From positions 31,318,500-31,382,499 of the forward strand of contig OY282607.1 of assembly GCA_958298945.1 (NCBI GenBank): a DNA stretch of 64,000 bases. Reading direction: 5' to 3'. This DNA is from Atherix ibis. Its lineage: Eukaryota; Arthropoda; Insecta; Diptera; Athericidae. A program made the position numbers and the translations under genes. A model generated the notes under the pieces. It saw nothing but the letters and a program-made list of their open reading frames with translations, did no database searches and was not told where the DNA came from. Of this stretch, positions 45,735 through 58,206 are shown piece after piece; positions within the stretch are counted from its first letter, which is position 1; every line of letters begins with the position of its first letter.

Positions 45735-47180
45735 TTATTATCAGAAGCAAAAAAAAAATGAAAAATATTTCTTCCCCATATTTCGAAAGATTTAAATATA
45801 TTATTATGTAAATTATAATTAATTGATAAATATTTAAAAGTTCGTAGACAATAAAGACCATGCGAGAAAAGAAGCTTCGGTAAAGGTTAAAGGCTTAATT
45901 AAATGCGATCCATATTTATGTAGATTTTTATGTAATTCTGTTAAGAGCGAATATTTCGGAATGAATAAAGATTTAAAAAGGATAAATGGAAGATAAGTAA
46001 TGAGTAAGCTTTCACTAATCCAATGAGTAATTATGTTATATGACAAAAAAGGGATGAATCAATTACGATAACGATTTACGATTATGTAATGGGATCCGTA
46101 ACGTACAGGATAGTCCTTAATTATTCTATTACCAGAAAGAGGAGATTAATATCAATCTTGAGAGAGTCGAATTCAAGATGATTAGCTAGTCACTATTAAC
46201 AATGACAATTCAATATCCTCGTAATTATGTCGACATAATCAATGTTTAAAACAATATTCAACTGAAGATTAACTTCTGTATAAGTCATGTTGTCTTCGTG
46301 CTTATCTAATGAGATGTACGAGATTATTAGTGATTCAATTATTGATCTATCGAAATAGCCAATTCTGGTTGAAAGTCAATTAAACAAGTATCAGCCCTCA
46401 CTCCACCATCAAAAAAAAAGAAGATTGTCATCATCGATTTAACAAGAGGAGTCTATGGAAATTTCGAATTGTAAATGAAATGCGATTAAATCTTCTGTGT
46501 ACAAATATGTTCTATGCAAATCCAATCATGTCAAACTATTACTTGTAATCTTCTTGTTGGTGTCAAGTATTAAACTGATAACTCGACAAATACCAACTCA
46601 TAGTGCTACTGAGTAATTCTAAAGTACACTCTAAGAACTTGGATATCTTTAACAAGTTTAAGTGCGGTTATCGGTTTACCATACTTGCTTGTATCTAATA
46701 AATTCTAGCACATCACTTCCTATACTTTCAAAAGTCTATTCACCTGAAATTTACTCCACTTTCGAATTTACTTAATTTACCATTTGACAAACTTTATAAA
46801 CGAACAGAACTACTTACTAAAACTATTGAAAGTAAACTTTAACTTTGGTTTTTGACTTGTATCAGTCGTGCATGTAAAGTACGTATTTCGCTGGCTAGTC
46901 GTCGCCGTACAGGCAAATTTAATGACGAACAGCTTGAGTTGCATACAAATTAGATGAAACAATTTTTGAAATATTTTTTATGATCCTTTCGAACTACGAG
47001 TACTATAATATTTTGCTAATACAGCAAGTAGTGTGTTAATAAAAATAGATTATTTCGATATTTTTTTAAAATTATTTTTATAGCAGAGAAAATATTGATT
47101 ATTTGGAATTCAGTACGGGAGGGGATTTTCAACAGGTACTCCTATTTTTGACTTTTAAGTTCCAAATGACAGCGCGTGTA
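45735..47180. other. AT-rich spacer, no gene seen
   Basis: No coding similarity or family repeat recognised over 1.4 kb. Confidence 0.45.
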
Positions 47181-47229
47181 AATATTAAAAGATTGTATTT
47201 TGCTATAGCCACCATTTAATCAAGGATTT

Positions 47230-47990
47230 TTAGTGAAAAATTACTTTAAAAAAATCGAATTTAACGGTTCTGTGCTCAGCGAAATGCTCGGTTGTACGCA
47301 GCAAAATGCTCGATTCAACGAAGATTATGAAGATAATAATTTCTCAATTCCGCGTCGTTCACAAAAAATGAGTCTTTCTGCTCCTGCTTGGGTTTTCATG
47401 CATACAAGATTCAATTTGCTCAATAACTAAAGCCACAAAACCGTATGAAGCGTCAGGAGTTCACTGATTGGGTCCTTGAGCAATTGTAAAACGAATCCCA
47501 GATTTGTGAAAAAATCATCTTAAACGATGAAGCGCATTTTTGGCTGAATGACTTCGTAAACAAACGAAATTGTTGGACGTTTTCTGAAAAAGAACCAAAA
47601 TAGTTTTAGGAGCATTCTTTGCGTCCAGAAAAACTTAGTATCTGATGTGGATTTTGCTCGGAAGGCATCATTCAGAGAAACTTACTGTAGTGCTTTCGAA
47701 ATGAGACTGGCGCGCCAATAACTGTTAGTGTCGAGAGGTATGGAGCGATGATAGCAATTTTTTTTTACCTTAAACTAGACTTCCTGTTGGATAATATCTG
47801 GTTCCAACAGGAAGCACAGTTCAAATAAGGAACTTATTGCATACGAAGTTTCCACACGTCATTTAAAGATATGCTGATGTCAGCTGGTCGCCAAGATCGT
47901 CGTGCCATTTATGGTAACACCCTTAAACATTATTATATGGGTCCACGATACAAGAATGGTCTATGTGACAATAAATGTGTACCGAGTGTA
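47230..47990 (+). pseudogene. Mariner-like transposase relic (SPLDYFLW-type family)
   Basis: Domains appear in the correct order on the plus strand. NFSIPRRSQKMSLSA (47340-47385) belongs to the second helix-turn-helix. MKRQEFTDWVLEQL follows near 47440, then IILNDEAHFWLNDFVNKRNC near 47517-47575 with the first catalytic aspartate intact. After that come RPEKLSI-CGF, and LDNIWFQQEAQ near 47785, where the second catalytic aspartate is glutamate. SAGRQDRRAI-like residues stand for the SCDLSPLDYF region. Several stops and frameshifts are present, and no terminal repeats were located. Confidence 0.75.
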
Positions 47991-48479
47991 CCATTATTAT
48001 ACAAAAATCACTGTTTATGGTCATTTTCGAGACTAAGAAATAATTAAAGGAAGAAAGGAACGGACATCTTCTATGTTACAGAGGATAAGTAGAAAATAAA
48101 TTAACCTTCTAAATTCCTCTCCATGTTCCTGTTCTTTTGGGATTCTTGAAAGTTTTAGGGCAATGACCATGGAAAAAGACAACATGGACCGTCAGCAGCT
48201 CACGCCACTATCGGATTTCTTTTTTCTTGACAGCTTGTTTCGGATTTCTGGTAATATTTTTACCTGGTCACTCTAAATTTTATTCTGAACCTAACTATGA
48301 TACGTTCACCATTCATTTCTTTTATGGTTTCCTCCACCTTATCCGTAGTTACCAACTGTTTTTTTGCTTCCTGATTCCCTGGAGACCTTAACATCTGTAG
48401 GTGTCTTCAATTAGAGTTTTGTGTACAGCATTAAAAACAAATGAACCCCTTTAATAGTCCCTGTTAGGCTAGCATGCAA
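47991..48479. other. Spacer before the R1-type LINE relic
   Basis: Moderately AT-rich. Possibly further decayed LINE sequence, but I could not align it to any protein motif. Confidence 0.35.
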
Positions 48480-49260
48480 TAATGGCGCTGCAGGTTTGTT
48501 CTCTGCGTAAACGATGCAGTGTATATTATGTGGGCCTTGAACTTGTTAATCAAAAAGCCGAGGCAGTACCAGTGACTAATAGAAAAGTAAAGCAGTTTAT
48601 CTGTTTAAAGACTACGTGTATGATAATATCTGGCAGCCATCGCTACGATACCAGGAAGTTGAGGTAGGCGACAGTTTGAACTTTGACAGACATCTGAGAA
48701 TCGCTCTTGAAAAAGCATCTCAGATGCTGAATGCCTTATCAAGGATAATGCTTAACCAAGGAGTGCCCAGACAGAGCACTCGCCGGCTTTTATCTACAGT
48801 TATCAGCGCTACAATACTCGACGCAGCTCCTATCTGGGGAGAAGCTATTGTGAAGGAAACACAGAAGCGTCAGGTGATCAGAATTTCGTACTATCTGTGT
48901 TATTACTAACGACCATGATTTTAGGGGATGAAACAGCCACAATACATCATCGACGACGGGAGAGAAATAAAATCCATTGGCTCACCATCAGCAGGAAGGA
49001 GTAATGGCAAGATGACAGTGACGCTGGGCATGATAGCAGCTGCACTGATTGAAGGATGGAAGATGAACACATCATCACATTTCTGACATTGTCACGTGAA
49101 ACGGAAGAGGCCCAATTTATGACAGGACTTGGGTGTTTCAGGGCATATTTATATCGCTTTAAGGTTGAAGTTGATGCGACAGGCTGTAACTGTCGGGTCA
49201 TTATCGAGGATGCGAAACATGTCTTCTTCCACTGTCTACACTTTAGCGGATAAAGCAAGG
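48480..49260 (+). pseudogene. R1-clade-like LINE ORF2 relic, C-terminal part
   Basis: Plus-strand pieces in order: LELVNQKAEAVPVTNRKV (reverse transcriptase thumb side), GDSLNFDRHLRIALEKASQM and LNALSRIMLNQG (48666-48770), RRLLSTVISATILDAAPIWG (to 48840), and after a degraded gap GLGCFRAYLYRF with a CNC...EDAKHVFFHC cysteine-histidine segment (49128-49245). This order matches the 3' half of ORF2 in R1-type non-LTR retrotransposons. The polymerase catalytic box is upstream and not preserved. The element is truncated at the 5' end and broken by stops. Confidence 0.8.
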
Positions 49261-50493
49261 ATGCATAAAAAAAAATCAGTGAGCAACTATCCCAGAAGCG
49301 CATCATCACACAAATGATGACATCACGGGCATGCTGGGGTACGGTATCGAAACTCGCATTCTGAGTAATAAAGAAGCTCCACCAGAAAGTAATACCTTAC
49401 AACCGAAATTGGAAACTAGACTTGATATCAGCCTACTCCCTTTGAAGTAATACCTGATGGTTGGCTTTTGGAAATTCTGATTGGAAGAAATAATGGGTTA
49501 AGTGGGTGAGTAAAAGTGCCATACGCTGTAGGGATCGGTATATCGACAACGTCTTTAGAAGATGTCCCTCTGCCGACGTATAAAAACGGTTTGTACTCAA
49601 AATACTCGTAGTTGTAAATTTTCAGATTAGGCATTGATTATTTTTTTGTCCACAAATAAAATGGAAACTTAAACGTTATTTAGATCGCGATAAAATTATC
49701 ATGAAAGTCCGAATTACCAGATAGAACTACAAAAAAATAATGTAGACAAGTGAAATTGTAAGCTTTCTCGCTTTTTGATAACAACTACTTAAAACATTTA
49801 AACTAAAATGCAATATTTACTCTATATAATGCTAGTGTAGACAATTGTTAAGTCTCAAAATATCAAGATAAACGCATCACTTGCCAACAGAGGTTATATT
49901 TGATCGAAAAACTCTATTGTTTATCCTCGAAAAATACTTTTTGATAAACTTTTCGTTTACTTTTATTGTCAATTGTAAAAATTCTTATCTTAATCCCCAC
50001 CTCTCAGATATATTTACTTAAATCATAGGGAATTTATTATATTTTTATTTATTCTTGCACTGACAAAATATTGTAGAAAGATAATTTTTTTTTGTTGAAC
50101 AATTTTCTTTAAATTTCAGATAAAGACTTGGGAAAATTCCATTACGATAATTTGACTGATAGCAATGGCTTTTTTCAGATGAAATTTTTTTTAAGTAAAT
50201 TATTTAATTTAAGATTTTAATACCATTTCTAATAACATTTGTACTGAAATATAAATTCTTAGCGTCATGAGCATATGGCGACATCTAAGAGAGGCCCCCA
50301 GCTATGTCACTAGCTACATTTAAATCCGAGATTGCTGTCTTCTGGACCCAGAAGATTTCAATGTTGTTAACTCAGGGCACCTAAGTAAATATTTTAGCAA
50401 TAACAATTTATTTAGTAAATTTAGCCAAGAACCAAAAAATAAATAATAATTTCCCCCAATAACCCAATTTTAAACAATTTTTAAAAAATTAGG
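49261..50493. other. Possible LINE 3' region, then AT-rich spacer
   Basis: The first ~400 bp (to about 49640) has the moderate GC content of the LINE relic and may be its 3' untranslated part. The rest is AT-rich without recognisable features. Confidence 0.35.
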
Positions 50494-51473
50494 TACGAGG
50501 GTTGTATGATTAATACCTGACCTTGACAAGAAAAAAGCATTTTGATGTGTAAAATTCATTTTATTTTTCTACATAGTCTCTTTTTATCACAATACATTTA
50601 GTCCAGCGTTTTTCTATCTTTTGTATCTTATCTAAAAATAGGGTCTCTCTAACCTTTAAAATAATCGCTTGTTTGTGCTATCATCTTATTATTTGCGGTA
50701 AATCTTTTTTCGACATGCTATTTTTTCATATTCGGGAATAGGAAATAAATGATGTAGGCTAAATCTGGATGCAGAAGCAATTCGTAAGCTAATTCATGGA
50801 ATTTTCCCAATGAAACAGCATTTTTTTCAGCCAAGTGCGGACTTTTTTCTCAGCCAGCATCGTCGAAACGATCCTATCAGTTGGCATAATGCTCGAGTGT
50901 ATCACAAAACACTTCGGCCATAACTTTGTTGGCTGACTGATTGAAATGTCTTTTGGCCTCTGGTGTCCTATGATGAATCCATGTCAGCTGAAACAGCTGT
51001 AATGAAACAGCATCGTCGAAACACATGCGAGTTTTTATTGTTAATTGTGAGCAAACGCGCCATCCATCTTGTGAAAACCTTTCTCATATTCAAATGAGTT
51101 GTTAAACTTCCACTCTGAGATCATTTATCACCATATTGTGGATTTTTTTAAATCCTTTGGACAACCTGGACATTATACATAAAAAATGCTTATACAGCGG
51201 CATTTAAATTCAGCTGTCCAATATTTGATTGTCGATAATGACGGTGCAGAGTTCCCATAAACTTCTCGCAAACAAATTTTTTATCACTGCTCGATATTCG
51301 GTTTTTTTTTCATTGTTGTAAAATTACAAAAGTTATTTGCTTTAAATCACTGTCACTCGTAAACTAAATGACAGAATTATTGTGGAAGGTTATATTTATT
51401 AAAAATCGAGTTGCTTTAATAGCAACAGAACCCTCTCATACGTAGGCCATGTATAAATCATACAACGCCCGTA
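50494..51473 (-). mobile_element. Mariner-like element with CGAGGGTTGTATGATTAATA ends
   Basis: A 980-bp TA-flanked element. The left end CGAGGGTTGTATGATTAATA matches the complement of the right end, CGGGCGTTGTATGATTTATA, over the first 20 bases with three differences. The minus strand encodes a decayed irritans-like C-terminal half. ELAYELLLHPDLAYIIYFLF (third catalytic region, with SPDLAPSDYFLF shortened and altered) lies at about 50740-50800. Near 50560-50650 it reads KIEKRWTKCIVIKRDYVEK and the stop. The N-terminal half is not recognisable and about 300 bp are missing from a full-length element. Confidence 0.82.
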
Positions 51474-52599
51474 TATTTTTATTATGAAGGAAAAACATAA
51501 TTTTGTAACTCAATTTTTCATTTATAGAGTTTGCAGAAAAAAATCTAGAAAAAGGAAAATTATTGTACCTGCCCTTATTAGAGAGACAATAGTCCAATAT
51601 TTAAATTAGTTGCAATCAAGAAATTTTCAAAATACCACCTGTGTATGGAATCCAATTAGAATAGAAAGCTTAGTGAAATGATGATAAATTTTTGACAATT
51701 ATTTATCTTACAATTTGCCTAACAGTTTCACAGCATAGTTCAAATGATTCATTTCAAAATTGTTCTTTAGAATTGGAAATATGTTCATTCATCATTTCTT
51801 ATAGGCTGTAAATTTTATTTCTTTTTTTTGAAGCAGACAATATGATCACCCCATAAATTCTTCTATACAAATTTGAAATATTTGAAATGCTATGAAAATT
51901 ATTCATTAAAAAAATGGGGTTTTTCATTCTATGCTTTATGAAAAAAGTTTTTATTTAACAATTGAGCTTTTAGATGAAAAAAAAATAAAGTTTCAGATTA
52001 GAAATTTTGCATTCCTTTAGGAAATGTGTAGTTGTGTAGTCGGAATTTATCTAAAATATTTCGTTCAAGGCTCATTATTGGATATTGTCTGAAATTTTCC
52101 TTTAAAATATTATTTCTTGAAGTATTGAGTAAAGTTTAAATAAGATTGTTTCTCGGAAAAGCAAAATAGATTAAAAAAAACTTTGATCATTGAAAAATTT
52201 GTCGAAATCTTTTTTCAGGTGTTACGATGAAGAATGTTTACTTTTTTCAGGTGGACATTTTTTCGGAACAATTGATTGAAAGCTTAATTTTGAGGTTAAA
52301 GGTAGACATTGATTACCAAAAAAAAAAAAATTAAAGGAATCAAGATATGAAGAAAGGTAATGCTAATGTTTTATTTTTGAGCCTCTGCAATATAATTATC
52401 AAAAAAGCGTCTTCCGAAATATGAACTATAAAAAAATAGTAGCTTTTGAGCTATTTTTACGTCGTAAGTTAATCTGAATTAAATTTGAAATTATATGAAA
52501 AAGGAATTTTCCTCAAATATTAGGTAAAGCGGAAAGAATTGAGATTTTTTTTTAAAACGACAAAAATTTATTTGTTCCAAAAGTATACATTTATAAATT
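51474..52599. other. AT-rich spacer, no gene seen
   Basis: No coding similarity. At 52371-52392 it holds TTATTTTTGAGCCTCTGCAA-ta, which recurs with one mismatch at 55244-55265. Confidence 0.45.
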
Positions 52600-54320
52600 A
52601 TGCAGTTTTTCAATTTTTCAATTTTTCAAATTTTTAAATTTTTAAATTTTAATATTTTCAAATTATCAAATTTTAAAATTTTAAAATTTTCAAATTTTTA
52701 AATTTTTCAAATTTTCAGTTTCAAATTTTAAAATTTTAAAATTTTTCAAATTTTCAAAGTTTCAAATTTTCAAATTTTCAAATTTTCAAATTTTCAAATT
52801 TTCAAATTTTCAAACTTTCAATGTTTCAAATTTTCAAATTTTCAAATTTTCGAATTTTCAAATTTTCAAATTTTTAAACTTTCAAATTTTTAAATTTTCA
52901 AATTTTCGAATTTTCCATTTTTCAAGTTTTCCATTTTTCCATTTTTCCATTTTTCAATTTTTCAATTTTTCAATTTTTCAATTTTTCAATTTTTCAATTT
53001 TTCAATTTTTCAATTTTTCAATTTTTCAATTTTTCAATTTTTCAATTTTTTAATTTTTCAAATTTTCTATTTTTCCATTTTTCGAGTTTTCCATTTTTCC
53101 ATTTTTCAATTTTTCAATTTTTGAATTTTTGAATTTTTGAATTTTTGAATTTTTGAATTTTTGAATTTTTGAATTTTTGAATTTTTGAATTTTTGAATTT
53201 TTCAATTTTTGAATTTTTCAAATTTTCTATTTTTCCATTTTTCAAGTTTTCCATTTTTCCATTTTTCAATTTTTCAATTTTTCAATTTTTCAATTTTTCA
53301 ATTTTTCAATTTTTCAATTTTTCAATTTTTTAATTTTTCAATTTTTCAATTTTTCAATTTTTCAATTTTTCAATTTTTCAATTTTTCTATTTTTTTCATT
53401 TTTCAATTTTTCAATTTTTCCATTTTTCATGTTTTCATTTTTCCATTTTTCCATTTTCCCATTTTCCCATTTTTCCATTTTTCCATTTTTCCATTTTTCA
53501 ATTTTTCAATTTTTCAATTTTTCCATTTTTCCATTTTTCCATTTTTCCATTTTTCCATTTTTCCATTTTTCCATTTTTCCATTTTTCCATTTTTCCATTT
53601 TTTCATTTTTCCATTTTTCCATTTTTCCATTTTTCCATTTTTCCATTTTTCCATTTTTCCATTTTTCCATTTTTCCATTTTTCCATTTTTCCATTTTTCC
53701 ATTTTTCCATTTTTCCATTTTTCCATTTTTCCATTTTTCCATTTTTCCATTTTTCCATTTTTCCATTTTTCCATTTTTCCATTTTTCCATTTTTCCATTT
53801 TTCCATTTTTCCATTTTTCCATTTTTCCATTTTTCCATTTTTCTATTTTTCCATTTTTCCATTTTTCCATTTTTCCATTTTTCCATTTTTCCATTTTTCC
53901 ATTTTTCCATTTTTCCATTTTTCCATTTTTCCATTTTTCCATTTTTCCATTTTTCCATTTTTCCATTTTTCCATTTTTCTATTTTTCCATTTTTCCATTT
54001 TTCCATTTTTCCATTTTTCCATTTTTCCATTTTTCCATTTTTCCATTTTTCCATTTTTCCATTTTTCCATTTTTCCATTTTTCCATTTTTCCATTTTTCC
54101 ATTTTTCCATTTTTCCATTTTTCCATTTTTCCATTTTTCCATTTTTCCATTTTTCCATTTTTCCATTTTTCCATTTTTCCATTTTTCCATTTTTCCATTT
54201 TTAAATTTTTAAATTTTTGAATTTTTGAATTTTTGAATTTTTGAGTTTTTGAATTTTTGAATTTTTGAATTTTTGAATTTTTGAATTTTTTAAATTTTCA
54301 AATTTTTCTTTCTTTCCATT
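52600..54320 (+). repeat. Octanucleotide repeat field, 1.7 kb
   Basis: A continuous field of 8-bp repeats arranged in blocks: CAAATTTT-type (about 52620-52915), CAATTTTT (52955-53050), GAATTTTT (53118-53200), CAATTTTT (53260-53385), CCATTTTT (about 53425-54198, roughly 85 consecutive units in its clean part) and GAATTTTT again (54208-54285). Interruptions in the clean block are single-base, for example a T for C at 53844 and 53980. Every frame on both strands is open across the clean block because an 8-bp unit without stops reads as a 24-bp, 8-residue repeat (MEKWKNGK on the minus strand). These are not genes. Confidence 0.97.
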
Positions 54321-54339
54321 TTTCCATTTTCCACGAAGT

Positions 54340-55140
54340 CCGGGTGGTTTTGAACGGCATCAACAGGTCAACATTTTTGATTTCGAAGCTAATGCTCCCA
54401 GAAACTGAGTAGATAATAATCGGAAGGTGCAATATTGGGGGAATATGGTGGATATTGCAGAACTTCTAAATCCAGCTACCAGAATTTTTCTTATGTGATC
54501 TTCGGCTTCGTGTGGTCTTGCGTTGGCATGCTGGAGAATGGGTTATTCATTAAACCAGATCGTTTTTTCATCATCCCCGCCTTCAATTTTTCCAATTCTG
54601 CAAAGGGTGAATAAATCTCCGCAAAGGCTGTCTGGCCAGGTTTTAATAATTCGTAATGAATTACCCCCGAAGAATCCCACCAATTACAGAGGAGAATCTT
54701 TTTTATAGTTCATGTTAGTGAAAGCCGTAGTTTTTCTCATCACCAGTAATGATCCATCTCATAAATGTATCCAATACTTATCTAGACAATAGGGCCAAAC
54801 AGATGGTATCCTTTGCTCTATATTCGATGGCGAAAGTTCATGCGGTACCCAAATTCCTTGTCTTTCGAGTCTTTTTAAGTGGTTCCTGACTGTTGTCTAG
54901 GGGACAGCCGAGGTCTTGAGATAATTCTTTTATAGTTTTGCTAGGATCTGACACCACCAATGAATATAAAATCCTGTCATCTAATTTTTTATGTCTTCCT
55001 GACTGTGGTTTGTACTTCAACTCCCTATCACCAAATTTGAATTTTTGAAGATTTCTCCATAAACTTTGCTTCTTTTACCTTCAACCCCTTGTCGAATATT
55101 AAATACCATAAATATCGCTCATCAATATTTGGTCTTGACA
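54340..55140 (-). pseudogene. Mariner-like transposase relic beside the octanucleotide field
   Basis: Minus strand: near 55020-54840 it reads QSGRHKKLDDRILYSLVVSD and IKELSQDLGCPLD, the second helix-turn-helix of an MLE transposase. Then ERQGIWVPHEL-like residues follow, and around 54530-54480 RPHEAEDHIRKILVAGF after the second catalytic motif. PPYSPNIAPSDYYLL at about 54450-54400 keeps the third catalytic aspartate. Coding then runs into the octanucleotide repeats, so the C-terminus and 3' end were lost or replaced by the array. The first catalytic motif is not convincing. Confidence 0.72.
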
Positions 55141-56449
55141 TTGTTGACTATGACACCCCCCACTTAATTTTGAAACTCAACTGCAACTGGTACAAAACTA
55201 ATTTCGAAACAATAAACTTAAAAAATTGTTATTTCTTTCCACTTTATTTTTGAGCTTCTGCAATAGTTTCGATTACCTACAATATTAGAAAGGATTCTAA
55301 TTTCCAACGATTACCTAAAATATAATTTAATAATCCATATTTTTTCTATTCATACTTAATAGTCCATTCAATACGTTAATCATATGCGATCGATCGAGCT
55401 TTTCAGGACACTTCCAGTTCCTTTTTATAAACTATTTATGAATTTTCTTATTTAAGGTTTATTTCGATTCCCAGAAAAAATAATTTCATATAATATTTAT
55501 TTAAACGATTTTATATTTCTAAGGGAAACATTTTCATCAAAAAAGGATTCTTTTTTCTATTTTTTTTCTACAACAAAAAATAAATAGAAAAAATACTGCT
55601 CTTCTAATATTATTGCAATTCAATGGGATATTATTAAATTAGATTTTATTGCTGTTGTTGCTATTTTTTTTGGAGGGGGGGGGGATAGAATAGATCCTTG
55701 AGGATAAGAATATCCATCGCAATGAGAAATATTTAATATCCAAATTCGAATTTCGATTTTTATTGAATAAGTTTTATTGAATGTATTGATTTTCAGAAAT
55801 ATTTCTTTTCTAGCACGTTTTTATTATACGTAAAATGTAATAAAATTTCAAAAAGGTTTTCATAAAAATGAAGTTATAATTTCATATCGTTTGTTGTTTA
55901 CCTACTCAAACTGATTGATTTGATTTTTAGTCCTTCAAACCATAACTGCACATGAGAAGTTTTATTTTTATTGATATTGACAATTTAGCAAAATCTTATA
56001 AATATCGTAGCTAATCTCTTGAGTTTTTGATGAGTATTTTTGGAGAGGATAGAATAAACAAGAATGATATTTTTGAGCACCGGAAATACGCTCCGTGAAC
56101 AAAGACGCATCAGAAATTTTGCAGAGCAATTGGAATGTTTTCGTTAAAAGCCTAAAGTTAAATTCCATAAGTCCAAATAGGTTTTGTAATTTTGTTGGTT
56201 AATAAAAGTTTACTATTTGTTATTTTTCGAAAAGTTGTTCAGTAGTGTAAGTAGTTATCGAAACGTTTGTTAGTTGCCAATCTTTTTAGTCTGGTATGTG
56301 TGTTCCAGGTTAATCTATTGCTCAGATGAAGATCTGAGCAAAGCACTTAAGAAGATTGTGGAATCATATTAACATGAAGGTATAAGAGGAAGGCAAAGAA
56401 TTAAAGTACGGCGAGTACTCTTCTGTTCATTAGGCTTCACTTTCTATAT
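55141..56449. other. AT-rich spacer, no gene seen
   Basis: No coding similarity. Contains a G-run near 55673-55684 and A/T homopolymers. 55244-55265 repeats a 22-mer found at 52371. Confidence 0.45.
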
Positions 56450-56459
56450 CTTTGTTTGC

Positions 56460-57005
56460 CAAGATTGAAGATTATGGATAAGGGGTTGTAAATTATTAGA
56501 CGCTATCTTGTATGGATAGTCAGAATGGCAATTTTAGTTTTAAAAGCTGATTGGATATTATTAGTATAAAATAGGACCAAAAATACTGTCTTGTGGAACT
56601 CCAGCTATTGGGACCAAGAATGCTACCTTGTAAGACGCACTTATTTTTCAGTTAATTGTTACTTGAAAATGACGTTTAGAGTGGATTCCTCTAGAAGAAC
56701 TCACGATCAAAAGCATAGGTGATATCCAAGAATAGTCCTTGGTAATACTCTTCTCTCAAAAAAGAGAATGGAATGTATTCAACAAACGCGATGACATAGC
56801 TGGATTGTGGAGTATTCAGATCGGAAGTCAAGAGTCGTTTTAATAAAAGTTCTTTAAAAATATTAAGCAGGCGTTAGTATGAGGCTATAAAGTCTATAAG
56901 ATGTAGAAGAGCTCACGGGTTTATTTGGTTTAGGGATCATTTTAAAAATTACAAATTTCCAGAGTAAAGGAAACCATTGAAAATGTATCTAATAGAATTA
57001 AAGTT
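56460..57005 (-). pseudogene. Jockey-like LINE reverse transcriptase relic
   Basis: The minus strand gives reverse transcriptase motifs in the right order. WKFVIFKMIPKPNKPVSS and SYRLYSLIL are at about 56970-56870, then LLKRL-like residues, then GLFLDITYAFDREF near 56745-56700 (the catalytic aspartate of the D-x-x-x-A-F-D box retained). IAGVPQDSIFGPILY follows near 56610-56564. The YADD box is not recognisable. A 37-bp local duplication repeats the QGSILGP phrase at 56630-56610 in another frame. It belongs to the same general clade as the fragment at 893-1210 but is a different part and a different copy. Confidence 0.8.
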
Positions 57006-57381
57006 TTTTTGTTGAAAATTTCCTAAAGGATAGGAACTGTTATTAGCTTTTTTATAGAAAAGTCGAAGAAGCGTAGATTTCAAAATTTGGTTTAAAATTT
57101 TTCGAAGGAATACTCACAGGCAAATCCCTTTTTTTTTAGCAAATACCTCAGCTTTTTCCTTGTCGGTTTTTCCCCCGGTACCATTAATGTTTCTTAAACG
57201 GTAAATGTGCCAAATTGGAACTTTTCCGATTTGTTTTATTTTTAAAGTCAATAATAATCTCTTAGATGAATATTTTTAAAATAGAACACAATTACTTATT
57301 AAAAAAAAAAAAACATGTATTTTTGGGCTATTTTAGAAATTTTCTCCTACATTTAAAAAAAATTCTGTTGTTGGCGATGTG
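57006..57381. other. AT-rich spacer
   Basis: Short stretch between the LINE relic and the next mariner element, with a poly-A run at 57300-57313. Nothing coding seen. Confidence 0.4.
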
Positions 57382-58206
57382 TTGGGTTGTCCGGAAAATA
57401 ATTTCGTTTCACATACTTTTTTAATAATAATTATACTTTTTTAATTAGAAAAAAATTATCCAATGTGTATGGAGAAGGGATGTGTTAAGTGAGCGCCAGT
57501 GCCAAAACTGGTTTGCAAATTTTCGATCCGGCAATTTTGATTTCGAAGATGCACCACGTTCTGGAAGGCCAGTTGAAGCTGATAAAGACATAATAAAGGC
57601 ATTAATGGATGAAAACCGGCGAATAACCACTCGTGAGATCGCTCAAAGCTCGATATATTTTGATCTCAAAGCTCGATATATGAGTTCCTCATCTTATTAC
57701 CGAAAAAAAGTTGTGCCGTCCCATTGACGTTTGTGATTTGCTTCTGAAACGCCAAGAAAATGATCCATTTTCGAAGCGTATCGTCACTGGGGACGAGAAA
57801 TAAGTTGTCTACAACAATGTTAAGCGCAAAAGATCCTGGAGTAGAAAAGATGAACCGGCTCAAAGCACTTCAAAAGCCAATATTTATCAAAAAAAGAAGG
57901 TTATACTATCTGTTTGGTGGGATTTTAACTCCAGACCTAGCATCTTCCGATTATCATTTGTTCCGGTTTCTACAAAAATTTTTAGACGGTAAAACGTTTA
58001 AATAAAATGAGGAGGTCAAAAATCACTTCGATCAGTTTTTTACCAGCAAAGAACAAACATTTTATGAGCGTGGAATCATGCTACTGCCAGAAAGATGGCA
58101 AAGGGTATTGGATCAGACAGGACAATATTTAATTGAATAAAATATTAATTCACTATAAGAAAATCGTACTTCATTTTTATAAAAAAAAACTTCCCGGACA
58201 ACCTAA
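57382..58206 (+). mobile_element. Mellifera-type mariner element, deleted copy J
   Basis: An 825-bp element with ends TTGGGTTGTCCGGAAAATAA and complement TTAGGTTGTCCGGGAAGTTT. Plus-strand coding: LSERQCQNWFANFRSGNFDF with DAPRSGRPVEAD, then NRRITTREIA (helix-turn-helix part, 57482-57645). After that come a deletion and a small CTCAAAGCTCGATATAT duplication (57645-57680). Scattered frames with VTGDEK-like residues follow near 57785, then PDLASSDYHLFRFLQKFLDG with the third catalytic aspartate (57930-57995), and ERGIMLLPERWQRVL before the end. The second catalytic motif is deleted. Confidence 0.87.

Noticed and set aside
53209..54220. Long open frames of 331, 263 and 230 codons on both strands
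   Set aside because: They are translations of the octanucleotide repeat (PFFHFSIF or MEKWKNGK motifs). All frames are open for compositional reasons, and there is no non-repetitive coding.
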